From positions 437,076 to 501,075 of the forward strand of contig WBMV01002768.1 in NCBI GenBank assembly GCA_013396655.1: DNA of 64,000 nt, read 5' to 3'. Shown one piece after another: positions 1-13,206 of this stretch (within the stretch, counting starts at the first letter, position 1; each line of letters opens with the position of its first letter). The translations under genes and the position numbers were made by a program. The notes below the pieces were generated by a model that saw nothing but the letters and a program-made list of their open reading frames with translations, was not told the DNA's origin and did no database searches. Source of the DNA: Campylorhamphus procurvoides (Eukaryota > Chordata > Aves > Passeriformes > Dendrocolaptidae).

Positions 1-1189
1 TGCAGAATGCACTTGTCTCATCCTTTACATGTGTTATGTCTTTCATGTTTTTGTTGATGCTGTCATGTATGGCATTAAAGTGTATAAATTAGGAGTGTAT
101 GAGTGGCCATTTCTAGTGCTGTTCTGTAGCCAGGATGATAAGTGATATTTTCACTAAGCCCACTCTTTTTTTTTATTTTCCCTTTTTTTTGGTTCTCTTT
201 CACAGGGAAGTTGAATGGATTTTAGTGTCTGGCCCTCTGCTGAAACACAATTGTGCTGGTTCATATCTGATGTGTCTGGGATAATTCTCTCTGTGGACCA
301 AACCTTAGCCCAGTTAATTTTGATGATGGTTGTGCTCCATCCCTGAGCTGGATTCTGTTATCCAGCTGCCTCCAGAGCACTGTGATTTTCTTCAGTGTCT
401 TTTTCTTCAAGTGTCATAAGCCTGGAGGGAAGGAGTGCCTGGAGGAGTGGGGGAATACCAGGCATTAAACAAACAGGCAGAACAGATGTTCAGACTCCTG
501 AGAGTGTAATGGCTGTGCAGAGTTAGTGAAGAGGTTCCTGACACACACTGTTCCCTGGCAGCTCCTCAGCATTTGGAGAAACACCTAAAGGGTGCAGGCA
601 CAAATAAGATGGGCCTGTGACATGGCAGAAACACATCAGCAGAATGTTGTCCAGGGCTGCTCTGGTGCCTTGTGTGGCTTCTGATGGTTTGAGTGAGAAT
701 TTCAAACAGTGACTTACACTTCTTTATCTCAGGATGTTCTTTTCCTTTGTCAGCTGCTTTTTTTCATAAAAAATGCCCAGAGGACACCATATCAAACACT
801 TCTCTGTCCTTATTACTCTGCTCCTTTATGTTTGTAAACATTTACACCCTCTTAATTTAATCCTCTCTTAGCTATGCCGTGTTTGTTTAGAGGCCTTCGA
901 AGGTGTAATTTATCATGCTTAACTTGGTAAGTCTTTGAGGTAGAACATCTCTGAGCTGCTCATTGAGATTGACTCGATTGTGGGAGGAAACATTGAGGGA
1001 ACCATTTCTTATCCCAAATCAGCTGTCTAAAGTCAGGCAGGTGACTGACAAATTGCCTTCTGGCCTCCATCCCCCTCTGGATTTAGGGGAGATTCTCCAT
1101 ACCTTTTAGCCTGACAAATCCAATCTTTGCCTGGTAGCTACTTTGCTAGGTTGGGTTTTTGTTGCTGGATGGTTTGTTGCTGGCTTTCG

Positions 1190-1480
1190 GAGTGGGGGGC
1201 CTGGGTTCCAGGGCCTGACTGAGGGTGGCAGTGGCCGGGCAGGGTTTGCTGAGGAGTTTCCCTGTCCTGCCAGCGAGGCTGCAGTGAGTGTGCCCACGTT
1301 CCCTCCCTCTGGAGCTTTCCTGGCCGCAGTGGGAAGGCGCTCTGGGCGTTGCTGCTCTGCTGGTCGTGGCCGGCGACACATGGCCAGGCGAGATAAGGCC
1401 TTTATTCTTCCCAAGGCCACGCTGGGGCCGGGATGAAACCCGGCCATTTGCAGGCTCTGCTTGGCCACCGAGCCCAGCTC
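1190..1480. promoter_or_regulatory. Possible intronic regulatory patch, CpG-richer than surroundings
   Basis: About sixteen CpG dinucleotides occur in roughly 290 bp, far more than in flanking intron sequence. A GATA-type site, GAGATAAGG, is present at about 1390-1398. There is no coding ORF with recognisable content. It could be an enhancer, an alternative promoter or chance; the call rests on composition only. Confidence 0.25.
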
Positions 1481-4400
1481 GGCTGTATCCTGTTATGACA
1501 CTAAAGAAACATTTGTGTGCCATTAATTCTTTTTTTATTTTTCTTTTTTTTGCTCTCCTAGTTAACTGTATTTTTCTTCCTGTAAGCGTTCCAAACTCAC
1601 TTCAGGGTTGAGCAATTGCACGGCTACAGGGCTTGCTCTCTGCTTTCTCTCTGTTTATTAAAGCCCAATAAAAGAAGGGAGGCTCTTGCTCTTGCAGGAC
1701 CTCGCTGAGGAGCTGGTGACTCTTCCTTTGCAGTTGCTTGCAAATGAGTTTTATTTATAACCGTGCTGTAGTTTCTGTTGCTATGATTGGAAAACAGGAG
1801 AGGTAGAATTTACACATAATTACCCTTGAGAAGTTTTAATTGGTGATTTGCTCTTGACTTGGTACTAAAATAGACCCTAATTGTTTCTTATCTGCTTAGA
1901 TGCACTTTCCCTGTCTTTGGCTGTTTGGAAGTCCCTGTAGTAACTGGGTGTTCTTCAACTGTGTGGTGGGGAAAAAGGGTTTTATTTTTTCCAGCAGAAT
2001 AAGAACTTCACAGAAAGTCGCACCTTGGTGTTACTGAGTAGTTAGATATTATTATCATGCATTTAATTGAGTTTGTAAGATGCAATATTTATGGAAAATG
2101 GACTGCAGCATGACATCTAAGGACTCAAAAGCATAATAGTCTTTGAGACAAATCATCTTGTGCTTCCAACATTATGCCTTCGCGGCATTTGGAAATTAGT
2201 AGCTGACATAGTTTGTGCATAAATTCATTTATTATTTTGCCTTTGTTGAGGCTGTCACAGGAGAGGACTGTCTGGGATGTTTACTGCTGGCTAGGAAGCA
2301 AATGCTACCAGGTCATGCTGCATAGTTTATTAGGGTTTTTACTGGAGACAGGAGTTGAGGTGAGCTTGATTTTCTAGTTTTGAGTAGAGCTGTGGGCGTT
2401 GTGATTATTTGGGTGGAGGCAGGAATGATATTTCATCTCTTAGCCCAATTGTATAATTCTCCCTGTGCACATAACTCCTCTTATGGCATCTCTGAACATT
2501 TCCAATGGATGGGTTAGGAATGGTACTGGGATGCTGGCTCCTTCAGTTTTAGACTTGCAAAATTCTTGTCCCCATCTACAGGAACTGGGGGTGTGTGATA
2601 CATTTAGCAGCAAAAAACCACTCAGTGGAGGTAGCTGTGGAAAGGCTGGAGGGTGTGAGGAGTTGCATGAAAAGCCTGGAGAAATGGCCTGCTGATGTCT
2701 GAGCCCTTCAGTGGTATCCACTGGGGCTTAGAGCAAGAGAGAACATGGAAACCCTTTCCAGCCTGGCAGTCTGTCCTGCTGTGTTTGAGTGCTGGTGGTG
2801 TGTTGACACAGCTAATCACTGTCCTCTATGGGTTGTCCTGCTCCGTGTCCTGTCCCTCCCCTCTCTTCCTGTGGACAATTGTTTGCACACTGAAGTGTTT
2901 TAGGATCTCTGTTCTGTCCCAGTCAGAGATGCTTGGGAAGGAATATGCAGCTTGCCCTCGGAGCAGGAGTTGCTGAGGTCACTGGTGAGCTTTTGTGGGT
3001 GTTCATTTGTGATCTTTGACTCCCATGACCTGCGTGGGAGGAGAGTTTCGTGGTCCTTGAGGGTGGCAGCACTGACCACAGTCCTGCTGGAAATCAAAGG
3101 CAGTTCTGTTCACTCTCACAACTGTTCTGCATCACGTTGTAGAAGTAGTGATTTAGGCATCAAAGATTATTTAGCAGTTCATCATAAGGTAGTGCAGAGC
3201 ATTCATGAGTTTGGGGAGGGTGGTACAGACACCTGTGCCAGTTATTTTATGTATTTCACAACTATACACCAGGATTATGTGATTATTTCCTCCAGTGGGG
3301 TCTCCTAGTGAATTTATGTCATGAGCATTTGTGTGAGTTTGAGTAGCTTCAGTGCCTCCTTCTGTTTCCCTGCCTTCCCAGGAAGCTTTGGAGTATAATC
3401 AACAGGATTTTTGACATTAGCTGTTGTCTCATTTTCCCCACAGTGTTTTGTGTAGCTTCTTTTGCCTCTCATGGTTGTAATCACCAACCCCCTCCCAGGC
3501 AGCCCAGTGCTGTAGCTCATAGTTATGCAGAGTGTCTCAAAGAGGAGCAATGTTTGCTTTGGTCTGGAGACTGAATTCTCCACTTAACCTCGAGCTGGTC
3601 CTTCTGGGTCACCAGGGAGGTATGTTGGCTGTGCTGCTTCAAAGATAAGCCCAGGCTCTTGCTTCAAGGCTTTATCCTCCAGGTTTCTCCTTGAATACCT
3701 CTTATTTCCCTCAGAAAATTAGAACTAGGAGACTTATTAATGAATCCCATTTGTATTATCCTCGAGTTTGGGTGGTCAGAATTGCCAGTAAAAATGCTTC
3801 GTGTAGCATTCCTAAGGCTCTGCAAATATTCCTCTGCCTAAGCACTCTCCCTTCCTTCACTCTAGTCCTGATATTTTATCTGCTTTGAGATAACTAGATT
3901 TTCTCTAGTTGACAAGAGATGTCAATAGCACTAAGAGAAAATAGACTTCAATGCATATTTTCAGGTAGGTGATGCTGTGTCCTGTTCTGTGGCCCTGCTC
4001 TGCATAATTATTATGTTTAAAGAATAAAGGTATTAGTTCATGTCTCAGCTTGATTAAACTGAGGGTCAGAAGCTTGAATATAGATAATGTCTCAACATCA
4101 GAGGAGAAGGCTTAAAATAAGGCCAGGAGAAGCAGTGGCAAACTAGTAAAATGAAAAAGGATGCAAAATGTGCAGTGTTTGATTAAGAATGTACAAGGGA
4201 TAAAATGCGAGGCAGGATACATAAAAAATAGGAACAGCACACTTAGAAAAAGACAGGAAGAAACAAGGTTTACTCGTTTTTCTTTTAAAAGAAAACATGT
4301 AAAAATAAATATATTAAAAATGACAGGAAAACCCAGCGTCTGTATGTTTCAAATGTAAGCATAAGTATAAATAGTAAAAGCAAAACAAACAATGTTCAGG

Positions 4401-5033
4401 CTGTGACATTCACAAATTGTCTCCTAAACGGGGCTCCTGCTTTGTTATCACTCTGCATCCTTTCCTTGTGGGTTTGCAGTGTTGTGTCTGTTTGACTTCT
4501 GAGGCCCATGGGCAGGAACCCTTTCTTGCAGAGTCGCACCATTTAGCCCAGTGTGATGGTAAATAAGAAACATTGCTGTTTACGTTTGTTGGCAAACGCT
4601 TAAATGGGATGGTGTGGCTATTTTAAGCCTTGTTTTGACAACACTGAAAGGTCTGGGCTGTGATGTTCCCTGGTGAAGGCACTTCATGGAATTGCTGTGG
4701 CTCTGGGAAAGCAAATGAGTGTGTCCTTCCTGAGCCTGGAGAGCTGAGGTGGAAGAGATCATTGTGATCACAGCACAGGTTTCTGTACTGAGATAATTTT
4801 GTTGTAATCTGGGCTCAGTTCATGTAAAAAACTAAACCTTTTATGGTCAGGGAACAGGGTTGTGTAAAAGATGGGCTGGAGTGTGTGAATTAAGCAGGAA
4901 GGTCTCTTTTGGTGGTATAAATTTGCATTGATGATATGTGAAATGTAAGAGAGAATCTCTTGGTTGCTCTCAGTTAACACAGGAATTGTGTATGCAAGGG
5001 CAAGACTTGAGCTGCTCCTGAGCTCTTGAAGTG

Positions 5034-5130
5034 ACACAGAATCACAGGATATTCTGAGTTGGAAGGGACCTGCAGGGATCATCAAGTCCAGCTCTTAAGA
5101 GAATGGCCCATGTGGGGGTCAAACCCGTGA
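5034..5130 (-). mobile_element. CR1 LINE fragment, short, antisense to the gene
   Basis: It shows the reverse complement of a CR1 3' end: CACAGAATCACAGG, then GAGTTGGAAGGGACC, then GGGATCATCAAGTCCAGCTC. The wording resembles CR1 copies common in songbird genomes. It is about 95 bp and heavily 5'-truncated. Confidence 0.72.
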
Positions 5131-5754
5131 CTGACATTGGAAATCTCCAGGGATATTGGTGGAAATTTCATTTTTTTCCAAGTGCTGTTCCTTATGGAAT
5201 CTGTGAGTAGCAGCACAGCTATTGTTTATGTGAGAAGCTGGTTTTGAATTCATTTGCAGGCTGTGAATCCTGGTTTGTGGCGTCACAGGCAGTTTGTAGT
5301 TTGTTTTACCAGGGCTGGGGTGACTTCCCAAGTGGGATCAGAAACCCAGGAAGAGCTGGATCCTCTTTTGTGGAGTCCTGAGGGAGCTGTAATATTGGAA
5401 GGGGCTTAGGTGGGACCTGAACTGACCTGAGCAAGCATTTCCCAGCGTGGAGGGAAAGACCCATGGGCTTAATAAGGCACCAGACTGATGTGAGACAGGT
5501 ACAGGGTTTGGAGTCCACCACTCCCATAAACATACAAGCTCCAACCTGCAGGCTCACCCAAAGCATCTGATGGCTGCTTGAAAGTCTTTTTTACCCTGTT
5601 ATGATAGTGGCTGTTAGTGGAGCTTGTTGGCAGCACATCAGACAAGGCGTCTCCTCTCAGTGCTCTGTGGCACAGGCACCTCTGCCTTTCTGCTGTGCCC
5701 AGATGCAAAAGAGGGCTCTGATGAGCAGGGACTGAGATCAAAGCTAACAGAAAG

Positions 5755-5900
5755 GGCATGGAGAACGGGGGGGAAAGAAGAGAATTAAAGGAGGGAAGCT
5801 GTAATGAGCGAGAAAAAGGAAATAGGAAAAAGCTGCAGTGTAAGACATGAGAAATGAATAGGAAATCAGCGAGAGGGAGAGAAACGGGAGAGCTGGTGGC
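5755..5900. repeat. Purine-rich tract
   Basis: About 145 bp are mostly A and G on the plus strand (for example GGGGGGGAAAGAAGAGAATT and GAGAGGGAGAGAAACGGGAG), broken by short mixed segments. It accounts for the long minus-strand ORF here. Confidence 0.7.
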
Positions 5901-6930
5901 AAGTGCCAGATAGGAGAGAGGCTTCCTGCCTGCCCTGAGTGCGGGGGGCACATCAGCCCCGAGGGGCCAGGGCTGGCTGGGGAAGGCAGAACACCCAGTG
6001 AGCCAGGCCACGACTGAATTTGCTGTGGAGGACTGAAGGGACATGTTTGGTGTCTGGGAGTGCCTGTCTAGTTCTTGAGGAGGCTGCTTTGAGTGACAGC
6101 CAGTCCCATGTGACACTATTTGAGCCATGGTGACGATAATTCCTCTTCTTTGGTTAAGTGCTTCTCAAAGTTGGTGCTTGCAAGTAAGAAAATAACATGG
6201 TTTTGTGATCTCTGTCGACAGGATATTTTTTTCTGCCTTCTGAAAAGTTATAATGCTGTGATGTCCCAAGTCAGCCAAAACTGAGCTGCTGTTCTCAGGT
6301 TTAGAAGAGGGATTCCCCCACTGCTGCACCCTGTTTATTGCCATCTCCCCTGACTGAGGGAGGCAGCATCAGCTGTGACACATCCAGGGGGTGAATTATA
6401 TACTGTGCACTCCCAAAGCGTAAGGATGGGTGGAATACTTGCATACCAAGGATAAAAATTCCTAAGTGGGAGATCTCCTGGTAGTGAAGTGCAGCTCCAC
6501 AGCTGGCAATTTGTTCGTGCTGCCTGTTGAGAGACACAAAATGCTAGGTTGTGGTTTGCCCTGCACAGTCCCTGCGGTCTCGGCAGCGGAAGTGGTTCCT
6601 GTGGGCACAGATCTGATCTGAGCAAACCAACGAGCTCAATCATTTGGGCTGCTGAAGGTGCTGTGGGGATAGTGCAGGCAGAGCCCTTCCCAATTGTTGT
6701 GGGATTCTCTTTGTTGGGAAGTCTGGAGGGTGCCTCAGTGAACACCTGTGCAGGCGGCTTCCCTTCCTTGGGCACTTTTAACTGAACCCTCAGCAGGAAA
6801 AGCAAATATAATCATTTGGAGGTGGCTGCATGACCTAAAAGTGCTTTCCATGGGTTTAATTGCTTCAGTGGTGGTGACTTGGTGGAAGAGTTTGGTAATA
6901 GCTGGTGAATGTGGTGATGGCAAGCCCTGT

Positions 6931-7030
6931 GAGATCAGCAAAGGTCTCTGGGAACTTTTCAAACTTGCATGGCCAAAATAAGTTGGTTTCTGTGTTTTCC
7001 TTGGGGCCCCTGGCTGTGCTGTGGCCCTGA
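6931..7030. repeat. Unclassified repeat, copy A
   Basis: It shares GATC-GCAAAGGTCT, then CCAAAATAAGTTGGTTTCT and a CCTGGCTGTGCTGTGGCCCT block with copy B at 7960-8065. The match is about 100 bp with scattered differences. I do not recognise the family. Confidence 0.7.
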
Positions 7031-7404
7031 AAGGCCCAAGGTTTGCACTGGGATATCTCGGCTCTGTGAAGTGATGTAACATGCTCAGCTCGCTCACCTC
7101 ATGGAAATGGTTGTGACAATAAAATGCTTAGTGAAAAGGGGGAGGGGAAAAAGGGTGAGCACAGGTTTCTTCCAGTGTGGAAAGATGTAGGAATGTTGGT
7201 GATAGCTGGGAATGCTGGAGTGTTGTTTACTTTGGATGTTAACCAGTGCAACTTCAGCTGTATGTATTGCATAGCAAACCTTGACCTCCTCTCCCTTTTC
7301 CTTTTAGCAGACTTAGGATCAGGTTTTGCACTCATCAGTGAGACATTAACCACGGGTTTTGGTGTCTGCACCTGCTCACCCCTGCCTTGGGCTTCCCTCT
7401 GTAG

Positions 7405-7510
7405 CTGGGGCGCCTGGCTGTGCTCTGGCCCTGGTAATCCAGGCTCAGCCCCTGGTTCAGGCAGGAAAACACTTCTTTCCTGGCAGTGGGAATGTGCTTG
7501 CCCAGCTGAA
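7405..7510. repeat. Unclassified repeat, copy C (partial)
   Basis: It holds GCGCCTGGCTGTGCTCTGGC and CCTGGTAATCCAGG, then a TGGGAAT...TTGCCCA block like the second half of copy B. It lacks the first half shared by A and B. Confidence 0.6.
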
Positions 7511-7959
7511 AGGTCAGCAGTGCTGCTGGCAGGTGGGTGCAGTCCCTGTGTTTGGACACTTGGCACCGGACTGGAGGAGGTTCTTCCTTCATTGGGAGTC
7601 AAACAGCAGCAGATAATTAAACTGAGCTGGGAGGGAGAGAGGAAACAGCTTTGCAGCTTTTTTCTTTTTTTGGGGCAGTCTGCAAAAATCTAAATCCTTT
7701 TGCTGGAATTCAACCAGATGGAAAGAACCTGTCCCTTCCCCCTCCCCCCCTTTTTAAAATTAATATCTATTTGTTTAATTATCATGGCTCTGCAGCTCCT
7801 GGGAGGCAGTTTTGCTGAGCCTCCTTATTACTGCAGGAACAGGAACATCACAGCAACTGAAAATTGTGCTCCATCTGTTGCTTTTCGTATATGTAGCAAA
7901 TGGCTCCTTCAGAGCCATAAATTGGTTCTTGGAATATTGATGGGATTTCATCAGCTGAT

Positions 7960-8106
7960 GGATCTGCAAAGGTCTTCAGAAACTGGGGAGTTTACACCGC
8001 CAAAATAAGTTGGTTTCTCTGTTTTTTATTGGAGCACCTGGCTGTTCTCTGGCCCTGGTAATGCAGGAACAAACCCCTGGGAAAATGGGAATATATTTCC
8101 CCAAAA
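7960..8106. repeat. Unclassified repeat, copy B
   Basis: It carries both halves: GATCTGCAAAGGTCTTCAGA and CCAAAATAAGTTGGTTTCT shared with copy A, then CACCTGGCTGTTCTCTGGCC and CTGGTAATGCAGG shared with copy C. It lies in intron 1. Confidence 0.7.
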
Positions 8107-11100
8107 TAAGTGTTGATAGTGAGTATATAGGGATTGAGGGGGCTCTTTCTTTTGTTTTTCTTTTTTTTCCTTTTTTGTTTTTTTGAATGTAATGGCTCAT
8201 AGACCAAAAAGTTGGTCCCAAGAGAGCATTTCAACAGCTAGGGTAAGGAGAGGAAAAAATAGCAAAGAATATGCAAATAATGAGGTGGAGTTTATTGGGG
8301 GAGTGTTGGGTAGGTTTTTTGGTGGTGTTTGCCCCACCCCTTTTTTTCCCTCATTTTTGATAAATAAAAAGAAGTAGTTTGTAATTAGTTGTGAGGACAG
8401 GCACAAAGGAACTCTGGACACTTCAAACAAGGACTGTGCTGTTCAAGGGCCTTGTTTATTTAAATCCCCATGTGAAATCTTTTCATCTTCTTCTCCAAGT
8501 TGTGTTTGGATCACTTTGCCATGGCAGTAAATTTGAAATACAGTAATTAGCTGCATGGCAATGAGAAGCCTGCTCAAATATCTGGGACCCAAAAATGGCA
8601 AGCTGGTTTCCTGTGGGCTTTGAAGGAATCCTTTGGGCTGTGCTGAGGCTGTGGCAGCATTCCTGGAGGTGGGTGCATGCTCTGAGCATCCCCAGCCCCA
8701 GGAGCTGTTTCCCACCAGCAGCCAGCCCAATTCCATCTCATCAGAATGTGCAGGGAGAAATGCCCAGTAGCAAATGAATTTTGTCTTGCAAGACTGAAAG
8801 CAGCCTGGACTCTCCCTCCCTCCCTCCCTCTCTCTTTTCCATCACGTGGAGATGTTTGCTTTAGATTAAAGCACTTCTGGTGGTTTCCATGCTGCAGAAA
8901 ATACTTGGGAGAAATTGTCTTACTGTGGGCTCTCCATGAATTAAAACCCCCTGCATTTCCCTCACTGCTTTAATGCACTCAGTACTGATGTTTTGCTACT
9001 GGCTTAATTTTTACATTTCCAAGATTTTTGCATATGTGGTAACTTGGATCATCTCAGGTCCTTAAGCTCAGCTGTTGGTTGGGGTGACATTTGTTAACCC
9101 TGTGAGGTGTTGGACTGTGGACAAGTGCTGGTGGGTGATGAGTGTGTTGAGTTCATACAGCACAGGGAAAATTGGGGAGGGGGGGCTGTGTTCTGGCCCT
9201 CCCTCCCTCCCTCCCCAGTTTGGAGCTTGCCAACACAGCAGGGAGGGATTTGGGTTTCGTGCAGCACGGATGACTCAGATCTAGCTGATAAGAGGCAGTA
9301 TATTGAAGGTTCTGTAGGTAAGCTGCATGCCCAAATGGAAATGATAATACTTCATGTTGTCTATTTGGTGATCTGGAAAGCAGCTGCAATTAGCCTGTTA
9401 AAAATTGCCTGCTTTTAGCCCAGTTGCCCCTGCAGAGGCTGCAGCAGGAAGCGTTTTGTGAGGCTGCAGCACTACAGCTGGTGAGCAAATATTAAAAAAA
9501 TCCCAATGAATCAGCTGCCAGGCCCCACCGAGGCACTGGGCAGGCTCCTGGAGGAAATGTACCCTCCTAATTACGCCTCAGTGAACGGCCCTGCTTGGGA
9601 ATTTCAAAGTAAGAGGCAGATGCAGTGCTGGAGCTAAAACAATAAAGCTTCCTGGCAAGGTTTGAGACCTGCTTTCCCTCCCTGCCCATCTCCTGAGCTG
9701 TGTGTGCCTTGGGTGCTGTGCTTGGGGCATGAGGGTTGCTGGGGAGGGGGAGATGGGGAGCCCTGGGAAAGGCTGGTGGGTATGCACTGGCTGGAGGGCA
9801 AAGGAGAAACTGCCCATAGGACAGACTGCAAAATAAAATTAATGCTGGGGGAGATAAAGTGCTCTTTGGCTCATCCACAGTGTCTGTGAACTCTCCATCT
9901 CCCTGGTTGTGTGTTCCTTGTTGCACTGAAGCAGGGGGAGGATTAAAGTGTGTTCCAGTGCATCAAAGACACGGATTTCTGCATTTCCAGAGCTGAGGCT
10001 GTGAGTACAGCAGTCAATACCTTGCATTTATGTTTGGGGTTTTTCTTCTCTGCTTTTAGAGTTTGGCAGTGTAATGCTGCAGGTGTGGGTTACTGTGAGG
10101 ATAAAGCCAGTGCTGACTTGCTTAGGGGGTCAACATTTAGATGCTGTTCATGTTCTTTAATGGTTTCTTGTTTTATATGTATTGTACATATTTGTTTTAT
10201 ATGTATATGTATGTAAAGCTGGGGTGGGATGAAGTTTATGGTGAACTCAGAAAGACCTGCAAGATCCTTCAGAAAGAATAAGTTCAAGCTCCCCCACTCC
10301 CTGCCTGATTCTAGATGTATATTGAGCACTTCTGAGAGTTTTATGGGCCTGAAAGTATTTATTGCTGATAATTCCCAGCTCTGGAGTGAACTGTAAGAAG
10401 GTATTGAGTGCTAAACCCATGGTATTGGTCTTGTGTTTTTATCTCTTTGAATTATGACATAATTTTTAAAACTATGTTCAGTTTGCTCTGAATTAAGTAG
10501 ATTTTGTCTCAGAAAATGAGCATCTGTGCTCTCATTTCTCTCTTTTCAAATTCTCAATATAGAATAATTACTTCTCTCTCTCTTTTATGGTGTTTTGGCA
10601 TTGACTCAAGTTTGAATTTAATGATTGGCATAAATACTGTATTTTCCAGCTGGTTTGGGGGGCTCTTTATTTTTATTTTTTTTTTTGCAGCAGGCTTACA
10701 AGAATTGGTTGAACGTAATTCAATGACAGGATAAGCAAAAATTTGTTTAGATAGGCTGTTCTGAAATGTTTAATGCCTTCTAAAATTGTTCATGGTAAAA
10801 GATCAAGGAAGGAAGCAGTGTGACCTTTTAGCTGGAGCTCCACAGAACCCCTTTTCCTATGCCAGAAGTCAGCCCAGACAATGACACTGAAAGAATCAGC
10901 GTCTTCCTTCATAAAGGATCTTTCACTTTTTGCTTTTACAGATTATTTTTGTGTGATGGCATCACAGATTTAGTAGACTTTATAGCTGTCTTTTCTATAT
11001 CAGTTTCTATATTTGCACCAGAACTTTATTTTAATTACTGTCTGTAGAAAGTTGTCCAGTTGTGTGACATGGCAGAAAATAATAATTTCCTGTAATTTTC

Positions 11101-13058
11101 TGTTTAGCAGATGACTTTAGTAAGATCTGCTAGTCATAAATGCAGAGAGCTCACAGTTGTGCTTTAAGTTTTCTGGCTCCAGTGTTTTCTCTTTCTAAAG
11201 ATGACTTGGAAAGCCTTTTGCTGGGGTTAATGCAGCCGTGTATTAGGAGCAGACAGCTGTGGTTCAGCCTTGTAATGATTGACTCTGTAAAGTAGGTTGC
11301 CACTCTAATCCTACCTTGTGCTGAGCTGTGCTTTTGGTCAGCTGGCTGGAGCCTGGGAGGTGGGGTTTGTGCAGAGCACAGAATTTGGGGGGTGAATCAT
11401 TCAGGGCATAATAATGTATCTTGGCCAGTCAAGCTGATTTTCCCACTTCGTTCAGTTTATAGTTTTCTCTCATTTCTAAATCATCCTTTTTCCTGAGGAG
11501 GTGGTGCCTCTCTGGAGCTTGTCCTGCAGCTGATTTCATCTTTTGTTTCTTCGGAGCCAGTTTTTAATTTGAATTTTGCCTGGCATCCTACAGATGCTGT
11601 CCCTTGAGTTTCACAGGGACTGCTGTAGCCATGTCCACTGATGTGCTTGAAAAGTCAAGGGCCGTGCTTAGGGGTTCTCATCTGGTATTTTGCATCCTGA
11701 AAACATTTCCTTTACTCTTGTGTAGCAAAATGCTCTGAAGATTGAAAGTTTGCAGGACTTCTGGTGTCCTTGTCTGTGCATTGCCAGCACTCAGCTGAAC
11801 GTGCCTTCCCAGATAAGCTGTGTATTCCAAGTGCCTGTGACTCTGTACCTCACAAGGTACTGTGCAGACTTGTGTCACTGATCTTTTCAAAAGGAATTAT
11901 GGCACTGATTTGAGACAGAATGGCTGATCTGGGTAGTATTTTCACTTCAGCAATTGCTGGTCTGCTCTTTTACTGCAGAAATGATTTCCTGTTTCTGAAC
12001 CTCAGTTTCCTATTTTTCAAAATAAGTTCCAGTAATTGAGGGAGCTGAAGTAATGAAGGGTTTTCAGATGTGAAACACTGGGTTTGTAAAATTGCTACTT
12101 TATCTGATGTAAGCTGCCCTTAAAGTGTCTTCTCTGACTTGCAGAAATTCCGAAGAGGAAACTTCTGTATCTTTAACTTCCACTGCTTCTTATGTAACAC
12201 AACATACTTGGGATACTCAAATGAAATATTAGCTCATTTGTTCCTCAGGTTCTCTCCTGCTTTCCTTTGAACAGACCCAGAGGAGCCAGAGAGAAGATGT
12301 TTTAGCCCTTTGGTTCTTGCAGGTTGCTCTTTCAGACCAATAGAAGTGTTTGGAAGAGCACACAGCCCCTTTTCTTGGGGAGGAAGGAGCAGCTGACATG
12401 CCCCATGCTTGACTGAAGTGCAGATCAGTGCCTCTCACGTCTTTCTGACCCTTTTGGAGGGATGTGCTGACATAGTGGCCCACGATTTTTGGAGTTGAAA
12501 AGGCTCAGATGTTTCTCAGATGTGTCTAAAAGCTGCAGGTCATGGAGTGGACTCCGTGTTCTTGCAGTATCTTGCTGAAATATGTCAGATTTCTTGCATA
12601 TCTTCTTGTCTGTACTTTCATATTTACATATTCTTTCAAAAAACCCCCATCATAGTCCTTTGCTAGTTCCTGTTTATTTAAGATGTGTGGGATGGATTTT
12701 GTTCCTTGATACAAAATAGGAGAAATGAACATCCTGAGCCCATCAAATATGGGAGGGAATGGGGGTGAGTGCTCCTAACAGCTCTGTGCAGTTTTTGGGC
12801 AGCCCTCCTGCCTGACATTGATGGGTTTGGGGGCTGAGAAGGTGCATTGGCAAACCTTTTGTGCATTGATGTGATGGGTTAAAACGTTAGGGATTCACTG
12901 ATTAAAAATGCCAGTGTCCATGTATCCCACAACCTGGTGGTAGCTGGACTAAATTCTTCGTATAGAATGGGTTTATTCACCTGTGCCTTTTTGAACTTCA
13001 CAGGAATTGGGAGTGAGGTTTGGCCTCCTCTGCTGGGCTGCAAACACCATGTGGAGTC

Positions 13059-13206
13059 CCACAGTGCTTTGGGCTGGAAGGGACCTGAAAGCTCAGCTTG
13101 TATCCATGGGCAGGGACACCTTCCACTGGCCCAGCTTGCTCCAGGCCCTTTCCAGCCTGGCCTTGGACACTTCCAGGGATGGGACAACCCTCCCAACCAG
13201 GGTCCT
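13059..13206 (-). mobile_element. CR1 LINE fragment, antisense
   Basis: Recognised by GGGCTGGAAGGGACCT, GGGCAGGGACACCTTCCACT and CTTGGACACTTCCAGGGATG in CR1 order. It is about 150 bp from the element's 3' end in reverse orientation. Confidence 0.85.

Noticed and set aside
5460..5510. Possible upstream first coding exon ending GACAG before GTACAG
   Set aside because: The preceding frame contains a stop (TGA) and does not encode the expected LARG N-terminal residues.
5469..6128. Minus-strand ORF of 219 residues
   Set aside because: It is largely the complement of a purine-rich tract, giving Ser/Phe/Leu/Pro-rich nonsense. No family resemblance.
7124..7693. Plus-strand ORF of 189 residues
   Set aside because: It overlaps the unclassified repeat cluster, and its Cys/Trp/Gly/Leu-rich composition looks like chance translation.
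9506..9637. 43-codon ORF starting MNQLPGPTEALG in intron 1
   Set aside because: The composition looks protein-like, but I recognise no family. It has no fitting splice sites or neighbouring exons. A cross-species codon-substitution test would be needed to revive it.
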